A stretch of DNA of 30,586 nt from JAVJRN01 sp047635055 (GTDB taxonomy: Bacteria > Bacteroidota > Bacteroidia > Cytophagales > Cyclobacteriaceae). Numbering within the stretch: the stretch's first letter is position 1; each line of letters opens with the position of its first letter. Positions 16,979 through 24,559 of this stretch are shown in pieces. A program made the translations under genes and the position numbers. Under the pieces are notes generated by a model. It was not told where the DNA came from. It ran no database searches and saw nothing but the letters and a program-made list of their open reading frames with translations. The stretch is taken from positions 1 through 30,586 of the forward strand of contig JBLIIJ010000044.1 of the NCBI GenBank assembly GCA_047635055.1, read 5' to 3'.

Positions 16979-17887
16979 ATGAAGATGAAAATATTTTTTA
17001 AAAATACATGGATCGTAATGATCGCTATGTTAGCTTTTTCATGTAACGAGTCAGAAGACTTGGTTACTGCAGATGCTAATGAAGGTGGTCTTTTAGAGCC
17101 TACTGCTGTAAGTCTTAATTATGTAGTTGGAAACAACGCTGATTATGAAATCAAGGTACTTGTGAAGCAAGGAAACTCAGTGAGCACTCAGCAAATAACA
17201 TTATTCAAGCAATTTTATAGTGTTGAAGCAGCCGAATGGTCAAATGAATTAGCGTCCAAGGTTATAACTGTTTCAGAGACTAGTACGCATTTCGCATCGG
17301 CTTCTTTGAATTACGCAGAGTTGATCGATGGACTTTCGCTTACTTCTGGCCCGCTACCAACTAATGATACTGATTTAACTATCGGTGACAGATTTAGTGT
17401 TAGAATGGAGTCATTATTAAGTGATGGTAGAACTGTTCAGCAAAGCTTTACTGTTAATTTAACAGTATCAACTCGTTTTGCAGGTACTTACGATGTTGTG
17501 GAGAGTGTCTACTACAGAATTGGTGATAACCGAACTGATGTAGCTTGGCCTGCACAATTTTCGATTGGGTCAGTTGATGCGAGTACGTATGAGCAAATTG
17601 AATATTTCGGTGCTTTCGATGGTAATACATTATATTTTACTATTGATAACGCGGATGTGATTGATTATCCTGCTGAATGGGCTGGTGAAGCGCAGTTAGG
17701 AAACGGTCAACCTTTGACAACTTGCAAGACAGCTCCTAATGACTTATCTAATGTTGAGTGTGTTAACACAAACATGGCAGTTAGAGATGATGTCGATGGA
17801 CTAGACCAACTAATAATGACTTATGGTTATTTTACCGGTGGTTCTGGTGCTAGAGAGTTCTATCAAGTTTTAACTAAAGCCCTTTAA
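16979..17887 (+). CDS. unknown lipoprotein of the SusCD operon
   Basis: This 302-residue protein has a lipoprotein signal ending MLAFSC (Cys22), then acidic NESEDL, as expected for surface export. Residues about 35-165 look beta-rich, with the polar block SVSTQQITLFKQF. From about 168 a second beta domain begins FAGTYDVVESVYY, with one cysteine pair (TTCKTAPND and VECVNT). By position it resembles SusE/SusF-type binding lipoproteins, but no family can be named with confidence. It probably helps bind the transported nutrient. ATG 16985 (third codon) is an equally good start. Confidence 0.75.
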   Translation: MKMKIFFKNTWIVMIAMLAFSCNESEDLVTADANEGGLLEPTAVSLNYVVGNNADYEIKVLVKQGNSVSTQQITLFKQFYSVEAAEWSNELASKVITVSETSTHFASASLNYAELIDGLSLTSGPLPTNDTDLTIGDRFSVRMESLLSDGRTVQQSFTVNLTVSTRFAGTYDVVESVYYRIGDNRTDVAWPAQFSIGSVDASTYEQIEYFGAFDGNTLYFTIDNADVIDYPAEWAGEAQLGNGQPLTTCKTAPNDLSNVECVNTNMAVRDDVDGLDQLIMTYGYFTGGSGAREFYQVLTKAL

Positions 17888-17898
17888 TATTGAAAACT

Positions 17899-19182
17899 AT
17901 GAATATTATTAAAAACATAGCGGTGGTTTTACTCGCATTCTTAGTATTTACTGGGTGTGACGATGAAGATTTCACTGGAAATTCTAGTCTAACCCCAACT
18001 ACGGGAGCGACTATTTCGGTAAGTGGTTTACCTTCTTCAGCTCCGAACTTTTTGGAGATGGATACTACATTCACTTTCACAGTTACGCTAAGTGAAGCAC
18101 AAGTGGTAGATGTACCGGTGTATATTTCACAATCAGCTGGAGATGCGTCTCTTGGTGCTGATTTTACTATTGATAATAACAATAGTAGAGTAGTTATACC
18201 TGCATTTTCTACATCTGGAACGGTGACTATATCTGTTTTAGGCGATACTGAGCCTGAAGGAACGGAAACATTCACGATCCAGATTGGTGATGAAAGAACT
18301 GATAATGCAACTATTACTCCTGTGGAAGTTACTTTCACAATTGGTAACGTCGTATCAGAGGATCTTTCAATGAACTTGGAATGGGCAACAGCAGCTGTAT
18401 TTGATGCATCTGGTGCTGAGTTGGGTGCTACTGACGTTGGTGACTTAACTTTTAATCTATTAGCTGCAGATACGCTTTATAGCCAAGCAGATGGTGCAAG
18501 TTTTGAGTCACTCGGTTTGAGTGGAAGCGCACCTAACGGAACTTATGACATTGCTGTAGGTATCTGGGGATTCATAGATTTAGGTGATGTTGATGCAGGT
18601 CCATATAGTTTTGATTTGTCTGTAACAAGCAATCAAGGTGGTGTAGGTTCTGCCGGTAGTTTAGCTGCTACAGGTGCATTATCTACTGATAATTGTCTTG
18701 ATGATTACGTTATAGTTGGGTCAGTGACAAAAGCTGGATCGACTTATACAATATCAGAAGGATACCAAGAGTTCTTTGCTGCTGATAATCCACAAGATTT
18801 TATTGGTGGAAATTATAGCGAAGTACATGATGATGGTTCTCCACAAACATCGGCAGTGACTATTTCAACGCCTGATGCTGATGGTGTATTCACAATTACT
18901 AATTTTGCTTTTAGTAGTGCTTGGTGGTGTGGATCAGCTGATGCTACTATCGATCTAGTTGTGACAGAAGGTCAAATCTTCTTCCCGAATGGAACTGGTG
19001 CGGAATCTGCTCAAGCTCCAGGTAATCTGGATGCGATTTGTGGTTATGATGGCCCATCAATTGAATTAAATTCTGTTGGAACTTGGGATCCTTGTTCAGG
19101 TGTAATCCAAATGGATATTGCTATTCGTGTAGCACTTGGTACTTTCAGTGGAAGTTCTATTATGACGTACACTCCAGAATAA
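17899..19182 (+). CDS. lipoprotein with Calx-beta-like domain, last gene of the SusCD operon
   Basis: From ATG 17899 there are 427 residues: a lipoprotein signal ending LVFTGC (Cys20) and then DDEDF. Residues about 45-130 match a Calx-beta/immunoglobulin-like domain, with ADFTIDNNNSRVVIPAF and GDTEPEGTETFTIQI. The remaining C-terminal part, about 290 residues, is beta-rich, glycine- and aspartate-rich, and carries four cysteines (DNCLDDY, WWCGSAD, AICGYDG, WDPCSG) that could form two disulfides. This end is not recognised. It lacks a T9SS sorting tail. A TTG at 17890 is in frame but ATG 17899 gives a cleaner signal peptide. An intrinsic terminator follows. Confidence 0.75.
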   Translation: MNIIKNIAVVLLAFLVFTGCDDEDFTGNSSLTPTTGATISVSGLPSSAPNFLEMDTTFTFTVTLSEAQVVDVPVYISQSAGDASLGADFTIDNNNSRVVIPAFSTSGTVTISVLGDTEPEGTETFTIQIGDERTDNATITPVEVTFTIGNVVSEDLSMNLEWATAAVFDASGAELGATDVGDLTFNLLAADTLYSQADGASFESLGLSGSAPNGTYDIAVGIWGFIDLGDVDAGPYSFDLSVTSNQGGVGSAGSLAATGALSTDNCLDDYVIVGSVTKAGSTYTISEGYQEFFAADNPQDFIGGNYSEVHDDGSPQTSAVTISTPDADGVFTITNFAFSSAWWCGSADATIDLVVTEGQIFFPNGTGAESAQAPGNLDAICGYDGPSIELNSVGTWDPCSGVIQMDIAIRVALGTFSGSSIMTYTPE

Positions 19183-19204
19183 ATTGGTTTGTAATAAATT
19201 ATTT

Positions 19205-19236
19205 AAAGCGAGTCCTTTTGGACTCGCTTTTTTTTT
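19205..19236 (+). terminator. intrinsic terminator of the SusCD operon
   Basis: GCGAGTCC (19208-19215), loop TTTT, and GGACTCGC (19220-19227) form a perfect eight-pair stem followed by nine T. Flanking AAA/TTT can extend the stem. It begins 25 bases after the last lipoprotein gene and is the clearest terminator in the window. Confidence 0.95.
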
Positions 19237-19293
19237 GGGAAAAGATTAAAATGTACAACATTATGGTAAGGGGTTCTCAGTTATCGTTAGTTG

Positions 19294-19301
19294 TATATTT
19301 G
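19294..19301 (+). promoter_or_regulatory. -7 promoter element for the 19317 gene
   Basis: TATATTTG fully matches TAnnTTTG and lies 15 bases before ATG 19317, leaving a predicted leader of about 12 bases. No clear TTG is seen at the -33 distance. It sits just after the operon terminator, so the next gene is probably transcribed independently. Confidence 0.5.
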
Positions 19302-19316
19302 AATTAAATTGTTAAT

Positions 19317-20033
19317 ATGAAAAATAATATTTGTGTTCTTATAGTGTTTCTTTCTTTTGGGGCTAATGCACAAAAAACTATTGGTGGCGTTGCTGCGGCC
19401 GGACTTGATATGAATACAGCTATTGGCGGGTTTATATCTCAAATAGACATAACTAATTATGATCCAATAGGAAATGTGTATGTGACTGATAATTGGGAAA
19501 AAGCCTCAGTAATGTTAAGGAATGATAAACTTATTCATGGGTTAGATATTCGCATCAACTTGTTGAAAAATGTATTAGATATCAAAGACAAGAAAGCGAT
19601 AAGGACATTTGCGATTCAAAAGCTTAAATACATTGATGTAAGTATACTAAACGATAGTTCAGTGAGATATTTTAATCCTTTTGAATATAGGTTTAGTGAT
19701 AATACCCCTGTAGTAGGCCTTCTTAGAAAGGAGACATACATGAATAAAAAATGGAACTTAGCAGAAAGAAGTTATCTGAAAATCTTTGAAGCAACGTATG
19801 TCAAGGCGTTGGACGTTGGAACCAAGCGCGATAGATATCAGGTACAAAAGGAAATGTATTTGGTGAAGGACAATGTTTTATATCCTATTTTGCCCAACAA
19901 GAAGAAGTTGGCTAATGAGCTTGGTATGGAAGGAGCACAAAAGGAGGAATTTGTTAGTTATATAAAGAAAAATAAAATAAACCTTAATGAATATGCCTCA
20001 GGTTACAAGATTCTGAGTTATTTAAACAGGTAA
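19317..20033 (+). CDS. unknown secreted/periplasmic protein
   Basis: The 238-residue product has a signal peptide cut after FGANA, leaving an N-terminal QKTIGGVAAAGLDMNTA. No cysteine remains after the signal, so it is not a lipoprotein. The mature part has alternating charged strands and helices, including YEQ-free blocks such as NLLKNVLDIKDKKAIRTF and the basic ending ASGYKILSYLNR. I do not recognise a family. It is a single-gene unit between a terminator and the convergent hldD, whose stop codon directly abuts its own. Confidence 0.6.
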   Translation: MKNNICVLIVFLSFGANAQKTIGGVAAAGLDMNTAIGGFISQIDITNYDPIGNVYVTDNWEKASVMLRNDKLIHGLDIRINLLKNVLDIKDKKAIRTFAIQKLKYIDVSILNDSSVRYFNPFEYRFSDNTPVVGLLRKETYMNKKWNLAERSYLKIFEATYVKALDVGTKRDRYQVQKEMYLVKDNVLYPILPNKKKLANELGMEGAQKEEFVSYIKKNKINLNEYASGYKILSYLNR

Positions 20034-20984
20034 TTAAAATTGATCATTTACAACCATCGATTTTATTCCTTTTTCTAACGGAGTAAAAGGCTTGTTATAA
20101 CCAATTTTTCGCAATTTGTTTACTGTAGCCTCAGTCTTATATTGATAATTGGATTTTAACTCTTCTGGCATATCTATGTATTTGATTGTCCCTTGAGAGT
20201 TTGTTTTATTGATGACAGTATTAGCTACATTATTGAATGTCTTAGCGTTCCCAGTGCCAAGATTATAGATCCCTGAATTTTTGCGATGGTGCATAAACCA
20301 TAGTAGAACATCGACAATGTCTTGAACGTGTATAAAGTCTCTTAGCTGATCACCGTGTGCATACGATGACTCATAAGACTTGAATAGGTTTATAGTATTA
20401 TTGGCTAATAGCTGATGAAAACCTTGGTGAATCATAGAGGACATTTTCCCTTTATCAGATTCTCCTGGCCCATAAACGTTAAAAAACTTAAGGCCAACCC
20501 AAAAGAAAGGCTTTTTGGTAGATGCTGTCACATATTTATCAAAATCATGCTTTGATTTTGCATACAAGTTGAGCGGTCTGAGGTTTTCTAGCTGATTTTC
20601 ATCATCATCAAAGCCGTGTTCACCAACTCCATATGTTGCTGCGCTACTCGCGTATATAATTGGGATTTGATGAGCAACAGATAGCTCCCAAAGAGTAACA
20701 GAGTAATTTGTATTGAAGTGAAGAAGTAATTCGATATCTGACGCAGTTGTATCGGTTATTGCACCTAAATGAATTATAAACTCAAGTTCTTCCGAGTTAT
20801 TTAAGATGAATTTTTTGGTATCCTCTATATCTATGAATTGTAATTCGGGAAGTTGGTTTTGGAATACCTTTTTCTTAAGTTTCTCCATAAAGTCAATGGC
20901 AACTATGTTTTTATATTGTAGAGAATGGAGAATTTGGATAAGGTTACCTCCAATAAATCCTGCGGCTCCAGTGACGATGATCAT
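20034..20984 (-). CDS. hldD: ADP-L-glycero-D-manno-heptose-6-epimerase
   Basis: HldD (RfaD) makes ADP-L-glycero-heptose for lipopolysaccharide inner core. The 316 residues match the family. Features: NAD(P) loop TGAAGFIGGN (5-14); HLGAITDTTASD (72-83), a hallmark of this epimerase; SSAATYG (113-119); catalytic Tyr141-x3-Lys145 (YAKSK); KFFNVYGPGE; and RDFIHVQDIVDV. The 3' end abuts the convergent secreted-protein gene with no gap. It is divergent from queD; a possible promoter (20990-21018) lies so close that the mRNA may be nearly leaderless. Confidence 0.92.
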   Translation of the reverse strand: MIIVTGAAGFIGGNLIQILHSLQYKNIVAIDFMEKLKKKVFQNQLPELQFIDIEDTKKFILNNSEELEFIIHLGAITDTTASDIELLLHFNTNYSVTLWELSVAHQIPIIYASSAATYGVGEHGFDDDENQLENLRPLNLYAKSKHDFDKYVTASTKKPFFWVGLKFFNVYGPGESDKGKMSSMIHQGFHQLLANNTINLFKSYESSYAHGDQLRDFIHVQDIVDVLLWFMHHRKNSGIYNLGTGNAKTFNNVANTVINKTNSQGTIKYIDMPEELKSNYQYKTEATVNKLRKIGYNKPFTPLEKGIKSMVVNDQF

Positions 20985-20989
20985 GTTTT

Positions 20990-21018
20990 CTAAGATAAGA
21001 CTCTTCCAATTTACTCAA
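20990..21018 (-). promoter_or_regulatory. candidate promoter of hldD
   Basis: On the minus strand TTG (21018-21016) is followed after 18 bases by TATCTTAG (20997-20990), one mismatch to TAnnTTTG. Initiation would fall within a base or two of ATG 20984, implying a leaderless or nearly leaderless mRNA unless another start is used. Confidence 0.4.
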
Positions 21019-21038
21019 CTTTACCTCGTATCGTTTTA

Positions 21039-21046
21039 TATCTTTG
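21039..21046 (+). promoter_or_regulatory. -7 promoter element for queD-lpxB
   Basis: TATCTTTG is a full match to TAnnTTTG, 15 bases before ATG 21061, implying a leader of about 11 bases. A clear TTG is not present at the -33 distance. It lies back-to-back with the hldD promoter candidate in a 76-base divergent gap. Confidence 0.5.
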
Positions 21047-21060
21047 CGTTTTATTGAAAA

Positions 21061-21480
21061 ATGGTATACGTAAGTAGAAAAGAACATTTTAACGCAGCAC
21101 ATAAACTATTCAATCCGAAATGGACGAGAGATCGGAATTTAGAGGTTTTTGGTCCTTGTGCATATGAAAATTGGCATGGTCATAACTTCGATTTAATTGT
21201 AACCGTAAAGGGATTACCTGATGAAGAAACGGGTTTTGTAGTGGATCTAAAAAAACTAGGGGAGCTAATTAAAGTAGAGGTTATAGATCAAGTAGATCAT
21301 AAGAACCTGAACTTGGACGTGCCGTTCATGAAAAATAAACTAGCCAGTTGTGAAAACCTTATCTTGGAATTTTGGAAAATATTAAATCCAAAAATACAAG
21401 AGCTTGGTCCAAGTGCTTGTCTACATCAATTGAGGCTTTATGAAACTCCTAAGAACTACGTAGACTACTTCGGGGAATAA
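21061..21480 (+). CDS. queD: 6-carboxytetrahydropterin synthase (QueD/PTPS family)
   Basis: QueD converts dihydroneopterin triphosphate to 6-carboxytetrahydropterin, the substrate of QueE at 9564-10202. The 139 residues carry the zinc histidines His14 (HFNAAH) and His39/His41 (WHGHNF), a candidate catalytic Cys33 in FGPCA, and Asp79-His80 in DHKNLN. A PTPS-type product cannot be excluded from sequence alone, but the presence of queE supports the queuosine role. lpxB starts immediately after its stop, so the two share a transcript despite unrelated functions. Confidence 0.9.
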   Translation: MVYVSRKEHFNAAHKLFNPKWTRDRNLEVFGPCAYENWHGHNFDLIVTVKGLPDEETGFVVDLKKLGELIKVEVIDQVDHKNLNLDVPFMKNKLASCENLILEFWKILNPKIQELGPSACLHQLRLYETPKNYVDYFGE

Positions 21481-22584
21481 ATGAAGTATTTTCTTATTGC
21501 AGGTGATTACTCAGGAGATATTCACGGTTCAAGTCTCATGCATGTTCTAAAGAAAAAAGATACCAAATCAGAGTTTATAGGATTAGGAGGAAATGAGATG
21601 TGCAAGGAAGGCATGACCAGTGTGATTTCTAAATCCGATTTTTCAGTTATGGGTATAACCGATGTGGTCTTGCGCTTATCATATCTTATAAGGGTCTTAA
21701 ATCATGTAAAGAAAGCGTTAAGACAAACGAGTCCTGACATATTAATATTAATTGATTATTCTGGCTTCAACTTACGATTACTAAAGTTTGCCCACGATTT
21801 AGGAATCCCCATTTGCTACTATATTGCGCCTAAATTATGGGCGTGGAACGAAGGTCGAATAAAGATGTTGAGAAAATATGTCAATAGATTACTAGTTATT
21901 CTTCCATTTGAAGCGGCATATTTTAATGAGTTAAACGTCAGTACCAGGTATGTTGGGTCACCGGTTTTAGAAAATATCGATAGGAGCAACCACAATTCAT
22001 TAAACAGTGCTATTGATTTGGATATAGTCCTTATGCCTGGGAGTAGAATATCCGAGGTTAAAACAATGCTGGAAATATTGTTCGAAATTGTTAGGTTTAA
22101 ACCACATCTAAAGTTTGTGGTAGCTGGTGTTAAAACTATACCAAAGGAATGCTATGATAAGATCTCATTATTAGAGAACTGTGAGATTATTTATAGTAAA
22201 ACATACGAACTAATTAGTAAAGCACAACTGGCTATTGTAGCATCTGGTACTGCAACATTGGAAGTCGCTTTGCTTAACACCCCACAAGTAGTCATTTATA
22301 GAACAAATTTGCTCAATTACTGGCTGGCTAAGCTTTTCATCAAGGTAAAATACATTTCTTTGGTAAATTTACTTCTAGACAGACGAGTAGTTGATGAACT
22401 GATTCAAGATGAATTGTCTGTTACGAACCTTAATATGAAAATTCAGGAGGTAATGACGAATTCAGAAACAAAAAAAAGAATCTCAGAGGGTTATTCTGAG
22501 ATTCGATATATTCTAGGAGAACAAATTGCATCCGAAAATGCCGCAAACGAAATTGTTGGGATGCTAAAATTTAAGCAGCTCTAA
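21481..22584 (+). CDS. lpxB: lipid-A-disaccharide synthase
   Basis: LpxB joins UDP-diacylglucosamine and lipid X to form the lipid A disaccharide at the inner membrane. The 367 residues carry family blocks IDYSGFNLRLLKFA, YYIAPKLWAWNEGRI, ILPFEAAYF, YVGSPVLE, MPGSRISEVK and VASGTATLE. The N-terminus reads AGDYSGDIHGSSL where most members have AGEASGDLH, so the usual Glu-Ala is Asp-Tyr. The rest is intact, so function is likely retained. The gene begins right after the queD stop and its last 14 bases overlap clpX on the other strand. Confidence 0.92.
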   Translation: MKYFLIAGDYSGDIHGSSLMHVLKKKDTKSEFIGLGGNEMCKEGMTSVISKSDFSVMGITDVVLRLSYLIRVLNHVKKALRQTSPDILILIDYSGFNLRLLKFAHDLGIPICYYIAPKLWAWNEGRIKMLRKYVNRLLVILPFEAAYFNELNVSTRYVGSPVLENIDRSNHNSLNSAIDLDIVLMPGSRISEVKTMLEILFEIVRFKPHLKFVVAGVKTIPKECYDKISLLENCEIIYSKTYELISKAQLAIVASGTATLEVALLNTPQVVIYRTNLLNYWLAKLFIKVKYISLVNLLLDRRVVDELIQDELSVTNLNMKIQEVMTNSETKKRISEGYSEIRYILGEQIASENAANEIVGMLKFKQL

Positions 22585-23800
22585 GTTTATTAAATTTAGA
22601 TTTCTCAAACTTCTGTTGTGCATATTCTTGAGTAATATCCATAACAGTGATATTCTTTTCCGAAGGTATGTCAAACATTGCATCAGTGACAATAGCTTCG
22701 CAAATAGATCTTAGACCTCTAGCACCTAACTTAAACTCTACTGCCTTCTCCACAATATAATCTAACGCTTCACCATCGAAGTTGAGTTCAACACCTTCCA
22801 TATTAAAAAGCTTTTTGTATTGCTTTATTAGGGCGTTCTTAGGCTCAGTAAGGATTAATTTTAATGCAGTACTGTCAAGTGGCTCTAAATGAGTAAGTAC
22901 GGGTAATCTACCAATCAACTCTGGAATTAATCCAAAACTTTTCAAGTCTGTCGCAGTGATGTATTGAATAAGATTATCTGTATCAACAATATCTAAACTT
23001 GACTTTTTGCTGTTGGTAAATCCGACAGGTTTGGTGTTAAGTCGATTTCCAATATGTCGCTCTATGCCATCGAATGCACCACCACATATAAAGAGGATAT
23101 TTTCAGTATTCACGGTGATCATTTTTTGATCAGGATGTTTTCTTCCTCCTTGAGGTGGAACATTAACAGTGGTACCTTCTAATAACTTCAACAAAGCTTG
23201 TTGGACACCTTCACCACTGACATCTCTTGTTATAGAAGGATTATCAGACTTTCGTGCAATTTTATCTAATTCATCGATGTAAACTATTCCTCGTTCGGCT
23301 GCCTCAACTTCATAATTGGCTGCTTGTAAAAGTCTTGTTAAAATACTTTCAACATCCTCACCAACATAACCGGCTTCAGTTAATACAGTTGCATCGGCAA
23401 TACAAAAAGGAACTTGCAATACCTTGGCCAATGTCTTAGCCAAGTAAGTTTTTCCAGTCCCCGTTTGTCCAACCATAACAATATTTGATTTCTCTATCAC
23501 AATATCATCCTTATCGTTCGTTTGCATCAATCTTTTGTAATGATTGTAGACGGCTACCGACATGTACTTTTTAGCTTCATCCTGTCCAATGACGAATTCA
23601 TCTAAATGCCGCTTCATGTCAGCGGGTTTAATCAAATTGAACTCCGGTGAATCGCTCGTGTTCTTAGTTTTTAATTCTTCATTAAGAATCTGTTGAGCTT
23701 GTGAAATGCACTTATCACAAATATGTGCATGTATCCCTGAAATCATCAAGTCAACATCTTTCTTATTCCTCCCGCAAAAACTGCATGTTACCTGAGCCAT
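22571..23800 (-). CDS. clpX: ATP-dependent Clp protease ATP-binding subunit ClpX
   Basis: ClpX unfolds tagged proteins, including tmRNA-tagged ones, and feeds them to ClpP. The 409 residues begin with a zinc-binding domain (Cys6, Cys9, Cys28, Cys31). The AAA+ module has Walker A GQTGTGKT (111-118), Walker B IVYIDELD, pore loop GYVG, and a ClpP-docking loop KPVGFTNS equivalent to the IGF loop. The C-terminal sensor-2 motif LGARGLRS is present. It lies three bases after clpP, in the same operon, and overlaps convergent lpxB by 14 bases. Confidence 0.97.
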   Translation of the reverse strand: MAQVTCSFCGRNKKDVDLMISGIHAHICDKCISQAQQILNEELKTKNTSDSPEFNLIKPADMKRHLDEFVIGQDEAKKYMSVAVYNHYKRLMQTNDKDDIVIEKSNIVMVGQTGTGKTYLAKTLAKVLQVPFCIADATVLTEAGYVGEDVESILTRLLQAANYEVEAAERGIVYIDELDKIARKSDNPSITRDVSGEGVQQALLKLLEGTTVNVPPQGGRKHPDQKMITVNTENILFICGGAFDGIERHIGNRLNTKPVGFTNSKKSSLDIVDTDNLIQYITATDLKSFGLIPELIGRLPVLTHLEPLDSTALKLILTEPKNALIKQYKKLFNMEGVELNFDGEALDYIVEKAVEFKLGARGLRSICEAIVTDAMFDIPSEKNITVMDITQEYAQQKFEKSKFNKLRAA

Positions 23801-23803
23801 ATT

Positions 23804-24475
23804 TTAACTATTTTTTTCTAGTACCTCATCAATAAGGCCATATTCCTTTGCTTCTGCCGCTCTCATCCAATAATCACGATCAGAATCCTTTTCTATTTCT
23901 TGGTAAGATTTTCCGGTATGATGCGCTAAGATGTCGTACAAATCTTTTCTAAGTTCTTGCATCTGCTTTAGCGTAATTTCCATATCTCTACTTTGTCCTT
24001 GCATTCCTCCGCTAGGCTGATGAATCATGATTCTTGAATGTGGAAGAGCAGATCTTTTACCTTTGGCACCACCGGCCATTAATACAGCACCCATGGAGGC
24101 TGCCATTCCTGTGCATATTGTTGCAACATCTGGGCTTATAAACTGCATTGTGTCGTACATTCCTAGTCCTGCGTAAACAGATCCACCTGGGCTATTGATA
24201 TATAGCATGATATCCTTCTTCGAATCTACTGATTGGAGAAAGAGCAGTTGAGCGGTAATGATATTAGCAATATTTTCTTCAACCTGCATTCCCAGAAATA
24301 TGATCCTATCCATAATGAGCCTGGAAAAAACATCTATTTCTCTGAAATTTGTAGGTCTTTCCTCAATAACTGCTCTAGTCATGCTCTCAACCCTACCCAC
24401 ATATGAGTCGAATGTTAGCCCATTTATTCCTTGACCTTTAACTGCAAATTTCCTGAATTCCTCTTTATTAATCAT
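23804..24475 (-). CDS. clpP: ATP-dependent Clp protease proteolytic subunit ClpP
   Basis: ClpP is the serine peptidase chamber of ClpXP. The 223 residues include a short N-terminal extension. The catalytic triad is Ser127 (GMAASMG), His152 (MIHQPSGG) and Asp201 (SDRDYW), with spacing identical to the E. coli enzyme. NSPGGSVYAG forms the substrate-binding strand region. The gene lies between tig and clpX on the minus strand, with a hairpin terminator in the 84-base gap after tig and only three bases before clpX. Confidence 0.97.
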   Translation of the reverse strand: MINKEEFRKFAVKGQGINGLTFDSYVGRVESMTRAVIEERPTNFREIDVFSRLIMDRIIFLGMQVEENIANIITAQLLFLQSVDSKKDIMLYINSPGGSVYAGLGMYDTMQFISPDVATICTGMAASMGAVLMAGGAKGKRSALPHSRIMIHQPSGGMQGQSRDMEITLKQMQELRKDLYDILAHHTGKSYQEIEKDSDRDYWMRAAEAKEYGLIDEVLEKNS

Positions 24476-24504
24476 TTTTGTATTTTCTTCGAATGTGTAA
24501 AAAT

Positions 24505-24526
24505 AAAAAAAGTCCTAACTTAGGAC
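24505..24526 (-). terminator. intrinsic terminator between tig and clpP
   Basis: Read on the minus strand, GTCCTA-AGT-TAGGAC (24526-24512) forms a compact six-pair hairpin followed at once by seven T (24511-24505). It sits 33 bases after the tig stop and 29 bases before the clpP start, so it could end tig transcripts or attenuate read-through into clpPX. Confidence 0.75.
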
Positions 24527-24559
24527 CCTTCTATAACTCTTATTGTACTAACAAGGTTC

